From positions 1-64,000 of the forward strand of contig CALOFE010000081.1 of the NCBI GenBank assembly GCA_942492455.1: a DNA stretch of 64,000 nucleotides, read 5' to 3'. A program made the translations under genes and the position numbers. The notes beneath the pieces are model-generated. The model did no database searches. It saw only the letters and a list, made by a program, of their open reading frames with translations, and had not been told where the DNA came from. The first letter of the stretch is position 1, and each line of letters starts with the position of its first letter. The stretch comes from Symmachiella sp942492455. GTDB taxonomy: Bacteria; Planctomycetota; Planctomycetia; Planctomycetales; Planctomycetaceae. Below are positions 7,396 through 16,345 of this stretch, in pieces.

Positions 7396-8500
7396 TCAGA
7401 CCGCCGAATCGACATGGTATCCTTCCAGGGTTTTCTTTGCCGTTTCAGTGAGTTCAGGAATTGTGGTCAGGACCCACATACGTTGAACGACTCCACCGAC
7501 CGATTCGACAAGCTTGGCAGCTGCAAACAGGGAACCGCCGGTCGCCAGGACATCATCGACCAACAGACACTTGGTCCCTGGGACAATGACATCGGTTGGA
7601 ATCGAAAATGTATCACTACCGTATTCCTTGGTGTACTGATAATCCTTTGAAAACTCCGGCGGCAATTTGCCAGTCTTGCGAATCATCACAAATGGTCGAT
7701 TCATCTTCGCAGCAAGGTACGCGCCGAAAATGAATCCGCGAGCATCTAATCCGACAATGGCTTGTATACCTGCGAATTCGTAAAACATGACCGTTTCATA
7801 CATGATTTTGTAGAACAGGTCACGGTCATACAGAAATGGGCTGATGTCGACAAAGTTCACACCCGGCTTTGGCCAATTCTTTGAAACTCCGGAAAGATTT
7901 CAAGACATCATACTTGGACAATATACTTGCAAATGCCAAACCGATTTGGTCCTCTCGCGTTGTCTGACTGTTGAAATGTTCAATCCAATTGTCAGCGGGA
8001 ATTTTCGGGTTATACTTGTGGATGACGGAGCCGACAGTCACTGCAAGGCCATACTGTCGATACTTGTAATCAAACGGAGTTTCGGCCATTGCTTGCAAAA
8101 TGTATTTTTGAATATTTCCACGATGTAGATATACCGAGTATTGGCTCTCGTATGTCTTGTCGAATTCAGGAATATACACATGGATGACACAGAGCTCGCA
8201 AAATTCTATGCCGTGTTCTTCGCTCGTTTGAATAATGCTATTTTCAATAGCGACGTACATATCCACTTTCGGAATCTTGTCTTTCATCGCCCGGAGTTTT
8301 TCAAGACGCATGTCCGCACCGATGGCCCCGGCACCATTCATCGGTTGCTCCGCCATTTCAATGTCAACCTTGTATCCGAAAACAGTTTTCACATCCAAAA
8401 TTTTCTTCATTGCTGCAATCTTCACCGGCGAAGTGCTGGCCAAGGCAATAAGGAGCGGTCGCGCATTTTCGGCTTTGTTGGCAGCGTTGACGATGTCCAT
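7396..8500 (-). CDS. NTPase (DUF84/YjjX-like)-adenine phosphoribosyltransferase fusion, frameshifted
   Basis: The N-terminal part (about 205 residues from the ATG at 8500) is a DUF84 non-canonical nucleoside-triphosphatase. It opens with ALASTSPVKIAAMKKIL, as inosine/xanthosine triphosphatases do. The C-terminal part is APRT, with NFVDISPFL, GLDARGFIFG and the PRPP loop LLVDDVLATGGS. The two frames overlap at 7826-7860. The first frame reaches an APRT-like VLKSFRSF before the break and the second reads KNWPKPGVNFVDI. Removing one base at the TTT run 7880-7882 fuses them seamlessly, giving about 367 residues. As seen, the locus has a frameshift; an intact bifunctional enzyme is my interpretation. 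It would remove ITP/XTP and convert adenine plus PRPP to AMP. Confidence 0.8.
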
Positions 8501-8706
8501 CGAAGAATCGAAGTGGCACCTGAACCGGCCCTGTTTTTCGTTACTCGAGCGAACTTGCTTCGCGTTCTTCGACCGCGCGACGATACTTCGTTATTTCGTT
8601 ACTTCGTTACTTCGAGAAATACTCGATTAATTTATCAGAGTAACGAAGTATCGCGGGTCGAAGTCCGCGGGTCGAGCGCGCGGTCGCTCGGAGTTTTGTC
8701 ATTCTG
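8501..8706. repeat. Divergent-gene spacer with ttacttcg repeats
   Basis: It lies between the start of the NTPase-APRT gene and the chitin synthase start. It holds several ttacttcg or ttatttcg octamers (about 8588-8616), an imperfect inverted return gagtaacgaagtatcgcggg (8639-8658) and a gtcgagcgcgcggtcgctcgg palindrome (8671-8691). The inner pieces match the element at 2240-2283. Confidence 0.7.
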
Positions 8707-11238
8707 ATGACTGGCTCCCGACGGAATACCAAGGTTCGTCCGATGCCTCCGACGCAGCAGCAGCAAGTTCCCGAACGTGACGTCGAAGCTGGGACAGCGA
8801 CAGCGACAGCGGCCTCCGTGACCCGCGTTCCCAAGGCAGTGATTCCTCCGCCGGTTGCAGTAGCAGCAAAAAGCAAGAACGGTAGCTCGCGTTCGCGTCG
8901 TTGGTGGCAATCGTTTTCCAAGTTTTGCACTTTCCTGGTACCGGATTGCTGCATTTCAGGAAATGTGGATGCCAAACAAGCCTGGCGCGAAAAGGTGGCG
9001 ATTTTCTATATCATGATTTTCGTCAGCGCAGTGTTTGTTGGTGGATTCGGGCTGGCGCCGATTATCATCTGCAAGGAGGAAACCATCTATACCTGGGAAG
9101 ACATTTGGAGTCAGGGCAATGAAGCATGGACCGTTATTCATGGAATCATCTATGATATGGAACATCTGATTCACAAACATCCTGGAGGAATCGATGGCAT
9201 TCTTCGCTTTCTTGGAAAAGACTCGTCCAAGATATTCCCGCGTTCTCCGTATGCGACGCTACCACATGATTGTCTGAATCTTGACAAGGCTGGTAATGAC
9301 ACGGTGCCAGTTTGCAATGACATGTCTGATGAAGACATCCTGTCCGGCCTTCCATGTCATGATACCATTGTCGGCATCAATGGAACGCGTGATTTCCTCG
9401 GCGAATACCAACGTGGACTTTTGGCCTTTTCAGGAGCTGACCTCGAATTCGCCAATGGTTATTGGATAATCATTTACGACCAAGTTTACAATGTCACTGA
9501 TTACATCAATGATATCAAGAATGAGTTGAGTTTCCTCGTTGAAGAAGACCATCCCAATGCATACCTGCAGTCGAGCCTGAATAGCCTGGTCATCCATAAG
9601 GCAAACCAGGATGCGACCGAGCTATATGAAGCGCTGTTTGTCGGCAATGCCACACTCGAGTGTTTAGATGAATTGTTTTTTGCCGGAGTTGTCGACAACC
9701 GATTCAATCCGGTTTGTTTCGCTCTGAACATTGGTGTTTACATGATGTTGGCAGTTGTGGGAACTGTGTTGATTCTGCAGTTTCTGGCATCGATGCGGTA
9801 TGTGTCCCCGGTGCAACGGACATTTACCTCTGAAGATACCAAGGAGCCGGTGATTATCATGGTGCCTTGCTACAACGAGGGTGACAAGGAACTGCGCAAG
9901 ACGATTCAGAGCGTTTTCGATTCCGAGTATCCGGATGATAATCGCGTTCTTCTGGTTGTCGCGGATGGAATCATCACCGGAAACGGAGAGCGCATGAGTA
10001 CTCCGAATTTCCTTGCCGATATTCTCGGGTTCGAAATCGATGAGGATGAGGATGAATCCTTTGAATATCCCAGCATTGGCGCATTGACAAAGAATCGAGC
10101 ACGCGTCTACACCGGGCGAGCCACCCGAGCGTCGTGCCGCTCGACCACGTTATCAGGTGACGCTCGTTTGAAGTACATTGTCATCATCAAGTGCGGTCTT
10201 GCAAGCGAAAAGAATCTGTCCAAACCGGGCAATCGCGGAAAGCGGGATTCGCAACTGATTGTTAGCGGGTTCTTCAATCGTGTGCATCATCGGCGAACTT
10301 TCAACGACCTCGACATGGCGATTTGCGATGCTCTCCGGAGCCTGGATTTTCAAGAAGACAACATCAAGTATCTGATGACGATTGATGCCGACACGCGCAT
10401 TGAAAAGAAGGCGATTGCTCACATGGTTTTCAACATGAACAAGGATGAGCGTGTCCTGGCACTTTGTGGAGAAACCAAGGTCGACAACAAGACTGCTTCG
10501 TGGATTACGATGATTCAAGTATTCGAGTATTACATCAATCATCACATGAAGAAAGCATTCGAAAGTGTATTCGGCACTGTCACATGTCTACCAGGGTGTT
10601 TCACCATGTATCGAATCGTCGGCCAAAACGGAGTTCCATTCCTCGCTGCTGATTCGGTGTTTCGTGAGTATGCACGCAACGACATTGACACTCTTCATGA
10701 GAAGAACCTGTATCATCTTGGAGAGGACCGCCTGTTGACAACGCTGCTATTACTGAATTTCCCCGACAAACGTTTGAACTTCATCCCGGAAGCTCTTTGC
10801 TGGACGGTGGTTCCACACACGATGAAGATTCTCTTGAGCCAACGTCGGCGATGGATTAACTCGACTGTTCACAACTTGTTTGAGCTATTGCAAGTTCAGA
10901 CAATGTGTGGAATATGCTTTTTTTCCATGAAGACCGTGGTTGTCCTGGACTTGATATCGACCATGATTTTGCCGGCAAGCACAATCTACATGGCCTATCT
11001 TATATACATCTTTGTTGAAATGGGTGTTACGGTTTCAATGTTGTTGATAGTAGTCTTTGCCCTGATAATCGGAGTCCAACTTGTCGTGTTTATCCTTCGC
11101 TCTCAATGGGAGTATCTGTGGTGGTTTTTTGTCTTTATGACCTTTGGCCTTCCCGTTTTCTATGTTATCCTCCCTCTGTACGCGTTTGCAAACATGGATA
11201 ACTTTTCTTGGGGAATCTCGCGGAAGATTCAACAGTGA
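8707..11238 (+). CDS. Cytochrome b5-domain chitin synthase
   Basis: An uninterrupted 843-residue protein. After a Gln/Pro/Ala-rich start and a membrane span (about residues 97-120) comes a cytochrome b5-like segment with the haem-ligand motif HKHPGG near residue 156. Further luminal sequence with a second WIIIYDQVYNVTDYI unit follows, then another span, then a family 2 glycosyltransferase core. Core motifs are VPCYNEG, KPGNRGKRDSQL, the metal-site TIDADTR, CLPGCFTMYR, GEDRLLT and QRRRWINS (about residue 712), with several C-terminal spans. This order matches fungal class IV/V/VII-type chitin synthases without the myosin motor. It would polymerise UDP-GlcNAc into chitin across a membrane. The gene is GC-richer than its neighbours, consistent with host origin. 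Its 3' end abuts the next gene tail to tail. Confidence 0.93.
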   Translation: MTGSRRNTKVRPMPPTQQQQVPERDVEAGTATATAASVTRVPKAVIPPPVAVAAKSKNGSSRSRRWWQSFSKFCTFLVPDCCISGNVDAKQAWREKVAIFYIMIFVSAVFVGGFGLAPIIICKEETIYTWEDIWSQGNEAWTVIHGIIYDMEHLIHKHPGGIDGILRFLGKDSSKIFPRSPYATLPHDCLNLDKAGNDTVPVCNDMSDEDILSGLPCHDTIVGINGTRDFLGEYQRGLLAFSGADLEFANGYWIIIYDQVYNVTDYINDIKNELSFLVEEDHPNAYLQSSLNSLVIHKANQDATELYEALFVGNATLECLDELFFAGVVDNRFNPVCFALNIGVYMMLAVVGTVLILQFLASMRYVSPVQRTFTSEDTKEPVIIMVPCYNEGDKELRKTIQSVFDSEYPDDNRVLLVVADGIITGNGERMSTPNFLADILGFEIDEDEDESFEYPSIGALTKNRARVYTGRATRASCRSTTLSGDARLKYIVIIKCGLASEKNLSKPGNRGKRDSQLIVSGFFNRVHHRRTFNDLDMAICDALRSLDFQEDNIKYLMTIDADTRIEKKAIAHMVFNMNKDERVLALCGETKVDNKTASWITMIQVFEYYINHHMKKAFESVFGTVTCLPGCFTMYRIVGQNGVPFLAADSVFREYARNDIDTLHEKNLYHLGEDRLLTTLLLLNFPDKRLNFIPEALCWTVVPHTMKILLSQRRRWINSTVHNLFELLQVQTMCGICFFSMKTVVVLDLISTMILPASTIYMAYLIYIFVEMGVTVSMLLIVVFALIIGVQLVVFILRSQWEYLWWFFVFMTFGLPVFYVILPLYAFANMDNFSWGISRKIQQ

Positions 11239-12834
11239 TTATCGTAATTTGCGACGTTTTGTAGAATGTATTTCGTTGTCGTTGTCGTCGTCTCCGAATT
11301 TCCTCTTAAGATTAATAGTATCGCCTCTCGCAGTTAATATTTTCCTGAATTCTTCTTTCAATACTTGAACAATACGACCATCAGATAATAATAATTCTTG
11401 AAAATCTGTATAACCGATTGGAGAAAATAATCTTTTTGCTTCGGACATAATACTTTCTGAATAATTTCTGATAAAAGTTGTAAAGCTTATACTTGGGACA
11501 AAAACAGGAGCAAGTCTTCCACGAGGTACTTCAACCTTTTTAACATTTCTTAATGAATTCAAAGCAGACTGGATTATTTCCTCTTTCGGAATATCTGGAT
11601 TTTTCAAACGTAAATTTGCATACCATGTCGACCATGCGGCACAAAATCCTACCGGGTCGGTTTTTAATTTGTGAAATACTTCTTGCTCTTGAATTGCTTG
11701 AGGACCCTCTGAATAACCGAATGGACAAAGTAACATTGGGGAGAAATATTCTATTTTTTCATTTATCAATCCTCTTTCTTGCAGAGAGGTTGACAATTTT
11801 TCAAATTCTTCTTTAATTTTTAAATCAAGTTCTTTTACTTCAAATAAAGCAGTCTGACCTTCATTTCCATAAGGGTCAAATCTTTCAAGTGTATTATGTT
11901 TTTTATCGTAAATCATATAATTGGCATGGCCTTCTCTTAATCTCGGATCTACTGGTATTGTCGTCGATGTGCATTTTAATTGACCATACAAAAATAGCGG
12001 CATGATGATAAATCGTGTATTTTGATTCTGTAAACATGATATGAACAAATTTATGTAGTTTGTCGGAAACTGAAGACGTCTCCTCAATGGGAAACTACCA
12101 CAATCCCACATTATAGTTCCAAAATCTAATGTTGAATCTATACGGATGTCGCTAGGAGATATTAATACACATGCGTTTGGAAATCTCCGAATTAAATTCA
12201 AAATACCAACGATAATCAAAACTGGAGAACCATCAAATGTTGTCGAGACGACATCTTCTTTTGCAGACAAAATGATGTCTTTGTTAAATCCGGTTTTCTG
12301 TCGTTGAATTTCCTCATCTAAAACGTCAATGATTCTCAATAATTCTGTTTCTATCGATACAAATCTTATTTCCGTGTTTTCCAAGGCAAGTCTGAAGCTC
12401 TGAATTTTAATAGGGAAGTCGGGGTCGTTGACATTTTCTTGCGATAATTCATCAATATCGTGTTGTAATATAGTTTTTATAGAATGTAATTCCTTTTTCA
12501 TTGAATTTACAATTGTTAATTCGGGACCAGAGATAGATTTTTGGTTACTTCGTTTTTCAAGAGATGACAAGAGATGGTCAATATTTGAAATGTCTTGTGT
12601 GCCAATCTTAATCAAATCATATTTGACTTTTTGCGGATTCAAACTACTAATCGCATCAGTAATTAGTCGTATTTTATTGGCTATTTGGTTCTGAACACCA
12701 GGAGTATTAACAGCATCCAAACTAAAGCTTAATAATATAGAACTTATCGGTGATAGTCCAAATCCATATGATAATGCAAGTTGTCCGGCTTTTATGATAT
12801 GACCCCTCTTCTTTTTATCTTTTAAAAGATCCAT
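11239..12834 (-). CDS. Predicted cysteine-protease-like giant-virus protein
   Basis: 531 residues from the ATG at 12834 (TTG at 12849 is less likely). A short hydrophobic stretch near residue 25 is followed by a helical, partly coiled-coil region to about residue 200. The C-terminal half contains EGHANYMIYDKKHNTLERFDPYG and, later, DPVGFCAAWSTWYANLRLKNPDI. The spacing of His, Asp/Glu and Cys (HAN…ERFDPYG…GFCAAW) is that of a papain/Ulp1-like cysteine protease triad, and I have seen this motif set in uncharacterised giant-virus proteins. Activity is not established. The tail is Lys/Arg-rich (KRKFGDDD…KRRKLR), like a nuclear localisation signal. Confidence 0.55.
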   Translation of the reverse strand: MDLLKDKKKRGHIIKAGQLALSYGFGLSPISSILLSFSLDAVNTPGVQNQIANKIRLITDAISSLNPQKVKYDLIKIGTQDISNIDHLLSSLEKRSNQKSISGPELTIVNSMKKELHSIKTILQHDIDELSQENVNDPDFPIKIQSFRLALENTEIRFVSIETELLRIIDVLDEEIQRQKTGFNKDIILSAKEDVVSTTFDGSPVLIIVGILNLIRRFPNACVLISPSDIRIDSTLDFGTIMWDCGSFPLRRRLQFPTNYINLFISCLQNQNTRFIIMPLFLYGQLKCTSTTIPVDPRLREGHANYMIYDKKHNTLERFDPYGNEGQTALFEVKELDLKIKEEFEKLSTSLQERGLINEKIEYFSPMLLCPFGYSEGPQAIQEQEVFHKLKTDPVGFCAAWSTWYANLRLKNPDIPKEEIIQSALNSLRNVKKVEVPRGRLAPVFVPSISFTTFIRNYSESIMSEAKRLFSPIGYTDFQELLLSDGRIVQVLKEEFRKILTARGDTINLKRKFGDDDNDNEIHSTKRRKLR

Positions 12835-12894
12835 TCCTGTATTACGCAAATATAAAAAGTTTCAAAAGAAAATATTGGATGAATGTATAGAGGT

Positions 12895-14934
12895 ATGCCA
12901 CCGAAAAGAAAGTCGAGCAAACGCGCGAGCAAGCGGAAGTCTAGTCGGAAGGCGAGCAAGCGTGCGAGCCGGAAGCGCACAAGCAAGCGAAAGAGCGCAA
13001 GCAAGAGCGCGAGCAAGTCGAAGGCGAAGGTAGAATCCGTCAAGGATTTGCCCATGTGTCCGTTGAAGATTGGCCTGCGCCAGATACGAGACAGACGGTC
13101 TGGAAGATGCAAACTTGTGGCACAAAATCTACAAAAGTTCCCAGCGGATAAACGAGCAGTTGTCAAGCTAGCCATTGACCTGGATGGTTTATCCGACAAA
13201 TCCATGGCACATCTCGAGTTGGCAAGACAGGCCGCGTTGTCTCTTGAAGATGCCCCTGGTAGTGTGAAAGCCATGTCAAGCCTCGATGGTGCTGCAACCA
13301 AATTGGAGAATTTGATAATTTTGGGTGAAGAACTCATTCAAAAAGGTAAGAAACTGGCATCCGATTCTGAATATTCTTCTGAAATCAAGAAGATGAACAA
13401 TGCTGCACAGGTATCTATCAATGAAATGACCAATGCATTTCAGGAAATTGTATCTGTGTTGGAAAGCGAAAGTCCGAATGCATCACAGGCCCGAAATTTA
13501 CGTCGCATATTGGAGAAATCGCAAAAGTCCACCGCAAAAACCGAGGATACAGCTGCATTTTCAGTGGATGCAGCCGTGGACAACCTTGGCAAGATAGCAG
13601 CCGGCGCAGCCTTGGTTGGCGGGGGTGCGTTGTTGGCGAATAAATACATGGAAAAAAGGAAACGTGACAAGGATATCGCTGCGATACTTTCAAACGAGCC
13701 TACCGTTCCAACTAAAGAACAAGAATTTCGCAAAGTTGTTCGAGAACGTAACGCGGCTGTCCCAGGGGCTATGCCGGGGCTGCATCCTGACTCGGTTCTC
13801 CCTGTGTACCAGCCACCACAGACACAGGAACAATTGAAGAAAGCCAGGGAAGTTGAAGCAAAAGAAAGACAAAGGATAAAGGAAGAAGTTCGTGTTGATA
13901 CAGAAATCTTGGAAAAGAAAGAAAAGGAATTTTCAAAAGCAAAGGAAACTTACATGAGAAGTCTAAAATTGTTAGTAACCAAGGAAAACGAATTAAAAAC
14001 AAAAGTTTCCGAACTGGAATCCAAGATGGAGAATGCAACCAATTTATCCATACAGCTTTCAGGAGAAATTCCATTGATTACAGATATCAGAAAAGAATTG
14101 GACGCCGCGTCACAGAATGCACAAGTTCAGGAAAAAGAAAAGGAACTAAAAAATGCAATGAAAACAACCAATGCCAACTATGCTAATTTCATGAAATTAG
14201 TTGATGAGATGTCAAGGAGCATTCCGCCATTGGAAGAAGAAAAAATATTACTGGATGTGTCTTTGCAAAGTACAAAATCTAATTATGGCTACTTGCTTGA
14301 CCTTGTCCGCCAAAATAAAGAATTGACTAAACGGCTAAATAAGGAAAGTTTGTGGACATCTATCTCTGAAAAGATTACGGGCAAACTTGATGTCCCTGAA
14401 ATTCCCATCGCTACACTTGGGCCATTATCAGTTAAAATTCAAAAGTTAAACGAGAAATTGAGAAATTTGAAACAGTTGAATGATATGAATCGATGGGGCC
14501 AACAACTTCAGGCAGCCACATTGCCTGAACAAGGAATAATAGGAACAGTTAAGAGCTTTTTCGCCCCGACGCCGGCTCCGGCTTCAGCTCCAGTTCGTAC
14601 GATGCCACGACTTGCTCCTCGTACACCCGATGATATTCAATTCGACTCAATGATTTCGTTTTTGGAAGGAATCATAAATGATAGCGTTATCTATGCGGGG
14701 GATATCGAAGTTGGATTACGGACAATTAAAGAGTATCTTGAAACCGGAAAAGTGTTGTATGGGGGGGTTTCTAAAGTTACTGTTAAAACACCAGATAGAA
14801 TTCAAAAAGTAAAAGTGGAATTTGACAAATTTAAAGGATTAAAACAGAAAACTCCGGTAACAGAAAAAACCAGAAACGCCCTATCTGACGCGCAAAAACA
14901 TATAACAGGTATCGAGAACATGAAGTTTTGGTAA
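12895..14934 (+). CDS. Large basic/coiled-coil structural-type protein
   Basis: 679 residues from the ATG at 12895 (an in-frame ATG at 12883 adds four). The first 50 residues are Lys/Arg/Ser repeats like those of the 4312 gene. Next comes CPLKIGLRQIRDRRSGRCKLV, resembling the two-cysteine adaptor motif that giant-virus proteins use at their N-termini. Helical sequence follows, then a Gly/Ala-rich hydrophobic stretch (about residues 240-258), then long coiled coils to about residue 480 and a Pro/Ala linker (PTPAPASAPVR). It is divergent from the protease-like gene. A virion-structural or DNA-anchoring role is guesswork from composition. Confidence 0.7.
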   Translation: MPPKRKSSKRASKRKSSRKASKRASRKRTSKRKSASKSASKSKAKVESVKDLPMCPLKIGLRQIRDRRSGRCKLVAQNLQKFPADKRAVVKLAIDLDGLSDKSMAHLELARQAALSLEDAPGSVKAMSSLDGAATKLENLIILGEELIQKGKKLASDSEYSSEIKKMNNAAQVSINEMTNAFQEIVSVLESESPNASQARNLRRILEKSQKSTAKTEDTAAFSVDAAVDNLGKIAAGAALVGGGALLANKYMEKRKRDKDIAAILSNEPTVPTKEQEFRKVVRERNAAVPGAMPGLHPDSVLPVYQPPQTQEQLKKAREVEAKERQRIKEEVRVDTEILEKKEKEFSKAKETYMRSLKLLVTKENELKTKVSELESKMENATNLSIQLSGEIPLITDIRKELDAASQNAQVQEKEKELKNAMKTTNANYANFMKLVDEMSRSIPPLEEEKILLDVSLQSTKSNYGYLLDLVRQNKELTKRLNKESLWTSISEKITGKLDVPEIPIATLGPLSVKIQKLNEKLRNLKQLNDMNRWGQQLQAATLPEQGIIGTVKSFFAPTPAPASAPVRTMPRLAPRTPDDIQFDSMISFLEGIINDSVIYAGDIEVGLRTIKEYLETGKVLYGGVSKVTVKTPDRIQKVKVEFDKFKGLKQKTPVTEKTRNALSDAQKHITGIENMKFW

Positions 14935-15000
14935 GAATTCGGAAGAATTCGGAAGAATTCGGAAGAATTCGGAAGAATTCGGAAGACTTCGGTAGAATTC
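14935..15000. repeat. Tandem 10-base repeat ggaagaattc
   Basis: About six copies of ggaagaattc (the last ones diverged) follow directly on the stop of the 12895 gene and end at the stop codon of the leftward membrane protein gene. Each unit includes an EcoRI-type GAATTC. Confidence 0.9.
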
Positions 15001-15467
15001 TACGTTATCATGCAAAGTGCACAAAACAGACCTACAATGCAAAGTGCGCAAAAACTATACAGGGTGAATTCGATGATGTCTCCGACCCTCGGCGTAAGGT
15101 CTGGCCGGGTGTATTCGCTCTTTCCGTTAATCATGACATTCGACACGCGTTGGGTACAGGTTACATTATCGCCGATGTGCCGCCAATTCTGGCGAATGAT
15201 TGCATTGCACTTGCTGTCGCTGTCACATACTTCCTGAATCGTTGTTTGAAATGCATTTTCCTCGTCGTTGACGAATACATCCACGTTAAGGATAATGTTG
15301 CCATTGTCATGCAACTTTTTGACATCCAAGAGTTCACAACTGAAATCTTCACCGTTGGTATAGTAATCGGCCAGGAAACCAATGCGGACAGTCCAGACAA
15401 TCATGCCGACGATGAAAAAACACATTTGGATAATCTCACTTCCGCCGGAGCCGCGTCCAAACGCCAT
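15000..15467 (-). CDS. Membrane protein, tandem paralogue A
   Basis: 155 residues from MAFGRGSG at 15467. An N-terminal membrane span (CFFIVGMIVWTVRIGFLA) is followed by a loop of about 100 residues with conserved cysteines (FSCELLDVKKL, VCDSDSKCNAII, NVTCTQRV) and a C-terminal span (LYSFCALCIVGLFCALCM). Residue by residue it parallels the gene immediately upstream (MAFGR, RIGFLA, LDVKKL, WR, SRRV, YTRxDLTP), so the pair arose by tandem duplication. The loop is probably extracytoplasmic and disulphide-bonded. The function is unknown. Confidence 0.75.
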   Translation of the reverse strand: MAFGRGSGGSEIIQMCFFIVGMIVWTVRIGFLADYYTNGEDFSCELLDVKKLHDNGNIILNVDVFVNDEENAFQTTIQEVCDSDSKCNAIIRQNWRHIGDNVTCTQRVSNVMINGKSEYTRPDLTPRVGDIIEFTLYSFCALCIVGLFCALCMIT

Positions 15468-15471
15468 GGTT

Positions 15472-15987
15472 TCAAGCAAGACGAGTGGCCAGCGAGCCCA
15501 CCTTCCTTCGCCAGCTACCGATACCGATACCGACACACTGACCATTGCCAGCATAACAGATAAAAGATAAAATCAATATAAAAACTGTTGCAAATATCCC
15601 GAAAAACGTGAATTCAAGGATATCCTTTATACCCGGTGTAAGGTCTGTTCGGGTATACTTGCTCTTCTCATCCATCAATATGTTGGTAACCCGCCGAGAA
15701 CAGGGGACATACTCGTCGACACGCCAGTTTTCATGAATGATATCATTGCATTTGAATTCGTTGTCGCAGATTTCATGAATTGTTGTTTCGAAGTTCTCTT
15801 TACCATCGAAGACGTTGACATTTGTATTGATGATAATATCTCCGTAAACATACAGTTTCTTCACGTTCAGAATCTGACAACTGTAAACTTCGATGTCGTT
15901 TGTAAAATAGTTGGCAAGGAATCCAATCCGGATTGACCAAAGAAGCATCCCGACAATGATAAATCCGGTCGCACGTCCGAACGCCAT
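15472..15987 (-). CDS. Membrane protein, tandem paralogue B
   Basis: 171 residues, the upstream copy of the tandem pair. It starts MAFGRATGFIIVGMLLW, has the same two membrane spans and the same loop cysteines (YSCQILNVKKL, ICDNEFKCNDII, VPCSRRV), and ends in a longer basic tail (GIGIGSWRRKVGSLATRLA) that reads into the start region of copy A. Five bases separate its stop from that ATG. The spacer on its 5' side holds a cttcgttactcg word of the ttacttcg type. Confidence 0.75.
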   Translation of the reverse strand: MAFGRATGFIIVGMLLWSIRIGFLANYFTNDIEVYSCQILNVKKLYVYGDIIINTNVNVFDGKENFETTIHEICDNEFKCNDIIHENWRVDEYVPCSRRVTNILMDEKSKYTRTDLTPGIKDILEFTFFGIFATVFILILSFICYAGNGQCVGIGIGSWRRKVGSLATRLA

Positions 15988-16099
15988 CGTTTCAAGGAGA
16001 ACAGTGAGCTTCGACTGCGACTTCGTTACTCGACACGACTTGTTTTCGAATGAATTAATTTTTTCTCTGAAATTATTTTATTAGGTATTCATTATTGAA

Positions 16100-16345
16100 A
16101 TGGGTAGTTGCAAAAGGAATTGGAATGTCGGAAGAATTATCGGTGTTGTCGGAGCCGTCGTTGCTGCGATTGCAGTTCTGATGAATACAGTGATGGCGGA
16201 TGCTAATGAAGTTATCCCGACAATGACTTGGGTCAAGATTGGTGCGGGCGCTGCTGCTTCTATTGCTTTCGGCATATTCTCTCACATCAAGCATGAGAAA
16301 TGTGAAGAAGACGCAGAAGCAGAATCGGAGGAAGCGGAAGCGTAG
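16100..16345 (+). CDS. Small two-span membrane protein with MGSC start
   Basis: 81 residues: MGSCKRN at the N-terminus, two hydrophobic helices (IIGVVGAVVAAIAVLMNTVMA and KIGAGAAASIAFGIFS), then an acidic Glu/Ala tail. Gly2 with Cys4 could allow lipid attachment. It is divergent from the tandem membrane pair and its 3' end overlaps the end of the leftward nuclease gene. Small membrane proteins like this are common in giant-virus virions. Confidence 0.65.
   Translation: MGSCKRNWNVGRIIGVVGAVVAAIAVLMNTVMADANEVIPTMTWVKIGAGAAASIAFGIFSHIKHEKCEEDAEAESEEAEA

Noticed and set aside
14928..15563. Rightward frame of 211 residues
   Set aside because: It begins inside the ggaagaattc repeat and lies antisense to the membrane protein whose paralogue next door confirms the minus-strand reading.
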